Shown here: positions 62,270 through 64,000 of the stretch, piece by piece
Position numbering within the stretch: position 1 is the first letter of the stretch
Layout: each line of letters opens with the position of its first letter
Source: Sediminibacterium roseum
Lineage (GTDB): Bacteria; Bacteroidota; Bacteroidia; Chitinophagales; Chitinophagaceae
DNA length: 64,000 bases
Assembly: GCF_009939005.1 (NCBI RefSeq)
Contig: NZ_JAACJS010000011.1
Span: forward strand, 524,096 to 588,095
Direction: 5' to 3'
Translations under genes and position numbers: made by a program
The notes under the pieces: generated by a model
Databases searched by the model: none
What the model was told of the DNA's origin: nothing
Seen by the model: only the letters and a program-made list of their open reading frames with translations

Positions 62270-64000
62270 TTATGAGATCTTCCCCCATCCGTTTCTGCGG
62301 CGCTGCGATTGCAGGTATGTTTTCAGCTGCAAATTCTTTGCCATACTAAGCTCCACATCTTCTTCCACAATGCGCTCCGCTTCGGCCCTGGCCAGTTCGA
62401 GCAGCGCCCTGTCGTTAACAATGTTTGCGATCTTAAAGTTCAGTGCCCCACTCTGCCGGGTGCCCTCAATGTCGCCCGGACCGCGGATCTCGAGGTCTTT
62501 TTCGGCGATCCTGAAACCATCGTTCGTGGCGCACATTATCTTGATACGTTCGCGGGCCTCTTTGCTGGCTTTGACACCAGTTAATAAAATGCAAAAACTT
62601 TTTTCGCTGCCTCTTCCCACCCTTCCGCGGAGCTGGTGCAGCTGCGAGAGGCCGAATTTCTCCGCGCTTTCGATCACCATAACCGAGGCATTGGGAACGT
62701 TCACACCCACTTCTATCACCGTTGTACTTACCATGATCTGCGTATCGCCTTTTACAAAGCGCTGCATATTGGTTTCTTTCTGCTCGGCCGGTTGCCGCCC
62801 GTGCACCATGCTGATGCGGAACTTAGGTTCAGGGAAAAAACTTTTGACCTGCTCGTAACCCTGCATCAGGTCTTCGTAACTGAGTTTTTCGCTTTCTTCG
62901 ATCAACGGGTAAATAAAATAAGCCTGGCGGCCCTTGTCAATTTCTGTTCTCACAAAATCCATCACGTTCGCCCTTGCCGTTTCTGAACGGTGAACGGTGG
63001 TGATGGGTTGCCTGCCGGGCGGCAATTCATCCATGATGCTGTAATCGAGATCGCCGTAGGCAGTCATGGCAAGTGTTCTCGGGATCGGTGTCGCCGTCAT
63101 CACCAGCACGTGCGGCGGTACCGCTGCTTTTTCCCACAGGCGCGCCCGCTGGGCCACACCAAAACGGTGTTGCTCGTCAACGATAACCAATCCCAGGTTC
63201 CTGAACTGTACGGCATCCTCGATCACTGCATGGGTGCCTACCACAAAATGGATCGTATCATCCATCAGTCCCTGTAAGATCCTGCGCCGTTCTTTTGCTT
63301 TTGTACTGCCCGTGAGCAGCGCGATCTCCACCGGCATTTCTTTGAGCAGTTCGCTTAACCCGGCGTAATGCTGCTGGGCAAGGATCTCTGTGGGTGCCAT
63401 CATACAACTCTGGAAACCGTTGTCGGCGGCGAGCATCATGCTCAGTAGTGCAACGATGGTTTTGCCGCTGCCCACATCTCCCTGCAGCAAACGGTTCATC
63501 TGGTGGCCGCGGCCCGTATCGGCCCGGATCTCCTTGACCACGCGTTTTTGCGCGCCCGTAAGCTCGAAGGGTAAATATTTTGAATAAAGCGTATTGAAAA
63601 GCTCGCCTACTTTTTCAAACACCACGCCGCGGCTTGCTTTGTGGCGCTGGAGACGAACCAGGTTCAGTCTTACCTGGGCGATAAAAAATTCCTCGAACTT
63701 GATCCTGCGCATCGACTCCTCAGACAAAGCCGCGCTTGCGGGAAAATGGATGTTCCGGTAGGCTTCGTAACGCCCAAGGAGTTTTAATCGCCGCAACACT
63801 TCTTCGGGAATGTTCTCCGGGATGTCTTTTGGCTGCACAAGCGAAAGAAGCGCATACGTAAGTTTGCCCAGTTGCCTTCCATTGAAGCCGCGCGCCTTTA
63901 ATTTTTCTGTTGTTGGATAAACGGGCTCGAGAAAATTTTTTCCATCTGCATTTGCCCGCGCATAAGGTTCTATTTCGGGATGAACCATCTGCGGCTTGCC
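62270..64000 (-). CDS. recG: RecG helicase, 5' end cut by window
   Basis: The frame is open to the right edge (GKPQMVHPEIEPY), so the N-terminal wedge domain is partly missing; full RecG is about 690-700 residues and about 576 are visible. Helicase motifs: Walker A GDVGSGKTIVALL, DEQHRFG (DExH), MTATPIPRTLAMT, GRVGRGSEKSFCILLT. The RecG-specific TRG region and C-terminal segment are present. RecG remodels stalled replication forks and Holliday junctions. It lies upstream of the adhesin gene with an 83-nt gap. Confidence 0.95.
   Translation of the reverse strand, partial: GKPQMVHPEIEPYARANADGKNFLEPVYPTTEKLKARGFNGRQLGKLTYALLSLVQPKDIPENIPEEVLRRLKLLGRYEAYRNIHFPASAALSEESMRRIKFEEFFIAQVRLNLVRLQRHKASRGVVFEKVGELFNTLYSKYLPFELTGAQKRVVKEIRADTGRGHQMNRLLQGDVGSGKTIVALLSMMLAADNGFQSCMMAPTEILAQQHYAGLSELLKEMPVEIALLTGSTKAKERRRILQGLMDDTIHFVVGTHAVIEDAVQFRNLGLVIVDEQHRFGVAQRARLWEKAAVPPHVLVMTATPIPRTLAMTAYGDLDYSIMDELPPGRQPITTVHRSETARANVMDFVRTEIDKGRQAYFIYPLIEESEKLSYEDLMQGYEQVKSFFPEPKFRISMVHGRQPAEQKETNMQRFVKGDTQIMVSTTVIEVGVNVPNASVMVIESAEKFGLSQLHQLRGRVGRGSEKSFCILLTGVKASKEARERIKIMCATNDGFRIAEKDLEIRGPGDIEGTRQSGALNFKIANIVNDRALLELARAEAERIVEEDVELSMAKNLQLKTYLQSQRRRNGWGKIS

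Overview
The window looks like chromosomal DNA of a Bacteroidota member, most likely Chitinophagaceae. The signs are type IX secretion and gliding proteins (PorP/SprF, type A and type B sorting domains), DUF6702, DUF4345 and DUF5916 proteins, a eukaryotic-type citrate synthase, promoters of the TAnnTTTG type, and an almost complete lack of Shine-Dalgarno sequences. Genus assignment is inference.

Layout. 1-16959 is core DNA: a partial MDMPI/DinB-like protein, a PepSY membrane protein, an ECF sigma factor overlapping a protein that joins an inner-membrane anchor to an outer-membrane barrel, an esterase, an M1 peptidase with HupE and DUF6702 neighbours, an S41 peptidase, a CNNM/CorC-like protein, a GT39-like glycosyltransferase and a Ca2+-type P-ATPase. 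16964-39344 is an integrated mobilizable island of about 22.4 kb, visibly richer in AT than its flanks. It lies between a degenerate tRNA-Ala fragment and an intact tRNA-Ala(GGC) gene. Its left part carries a tyrosine integrase, excisionase-like HTH proteins, an AbiE-type toxin-antitoxin pair, a zeta-toxin pair, and a mobilization set (MobC, relaxase, toprim/primase-like protein, candidate oriT). Its right part is cargo: ChrA, a two-component system, a TolC/RND/adaptor efflux system, then DUF5916, DUF1259 and a beta-propeller lipoprotein in one tight run.

39378-64000 is core DNA again: small DUF proteins (one frameshifted DUF922 gene), citrate synthase, an LptF/G permease, a Tgt that appears to have lost its zinc ligands, a GT2 glycosyltransferase, RsmG, a second M1 peptidase, RsmI, PurS, PssA, aminopeptidase P, a coiled-coil envelope protein behind two operator-like repeats, a T9SS cargo gene interrupted by an in-frame stop, an outer-membrane barrel, PorP/SprF with a large gliding-type adhesin, and the 3' part of recG.

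How the parts work together. The island pairs transfer and maintenance functions with an efflux/chromate cargo that is probably switched on by its own response regulator: tandem 8-bp repeats with 11-bp periodicity precede the regulator gene and recur before tolC. In the core DNA the most unusual pair is the sigma factor and its overlapping partner, which looks like a one-polypeptide envelope-spanning anti-sigma sensor. No stretch longer than 300 bases lacks a gene. I saw no rRNA gene, CRISPR array or intact IS element.
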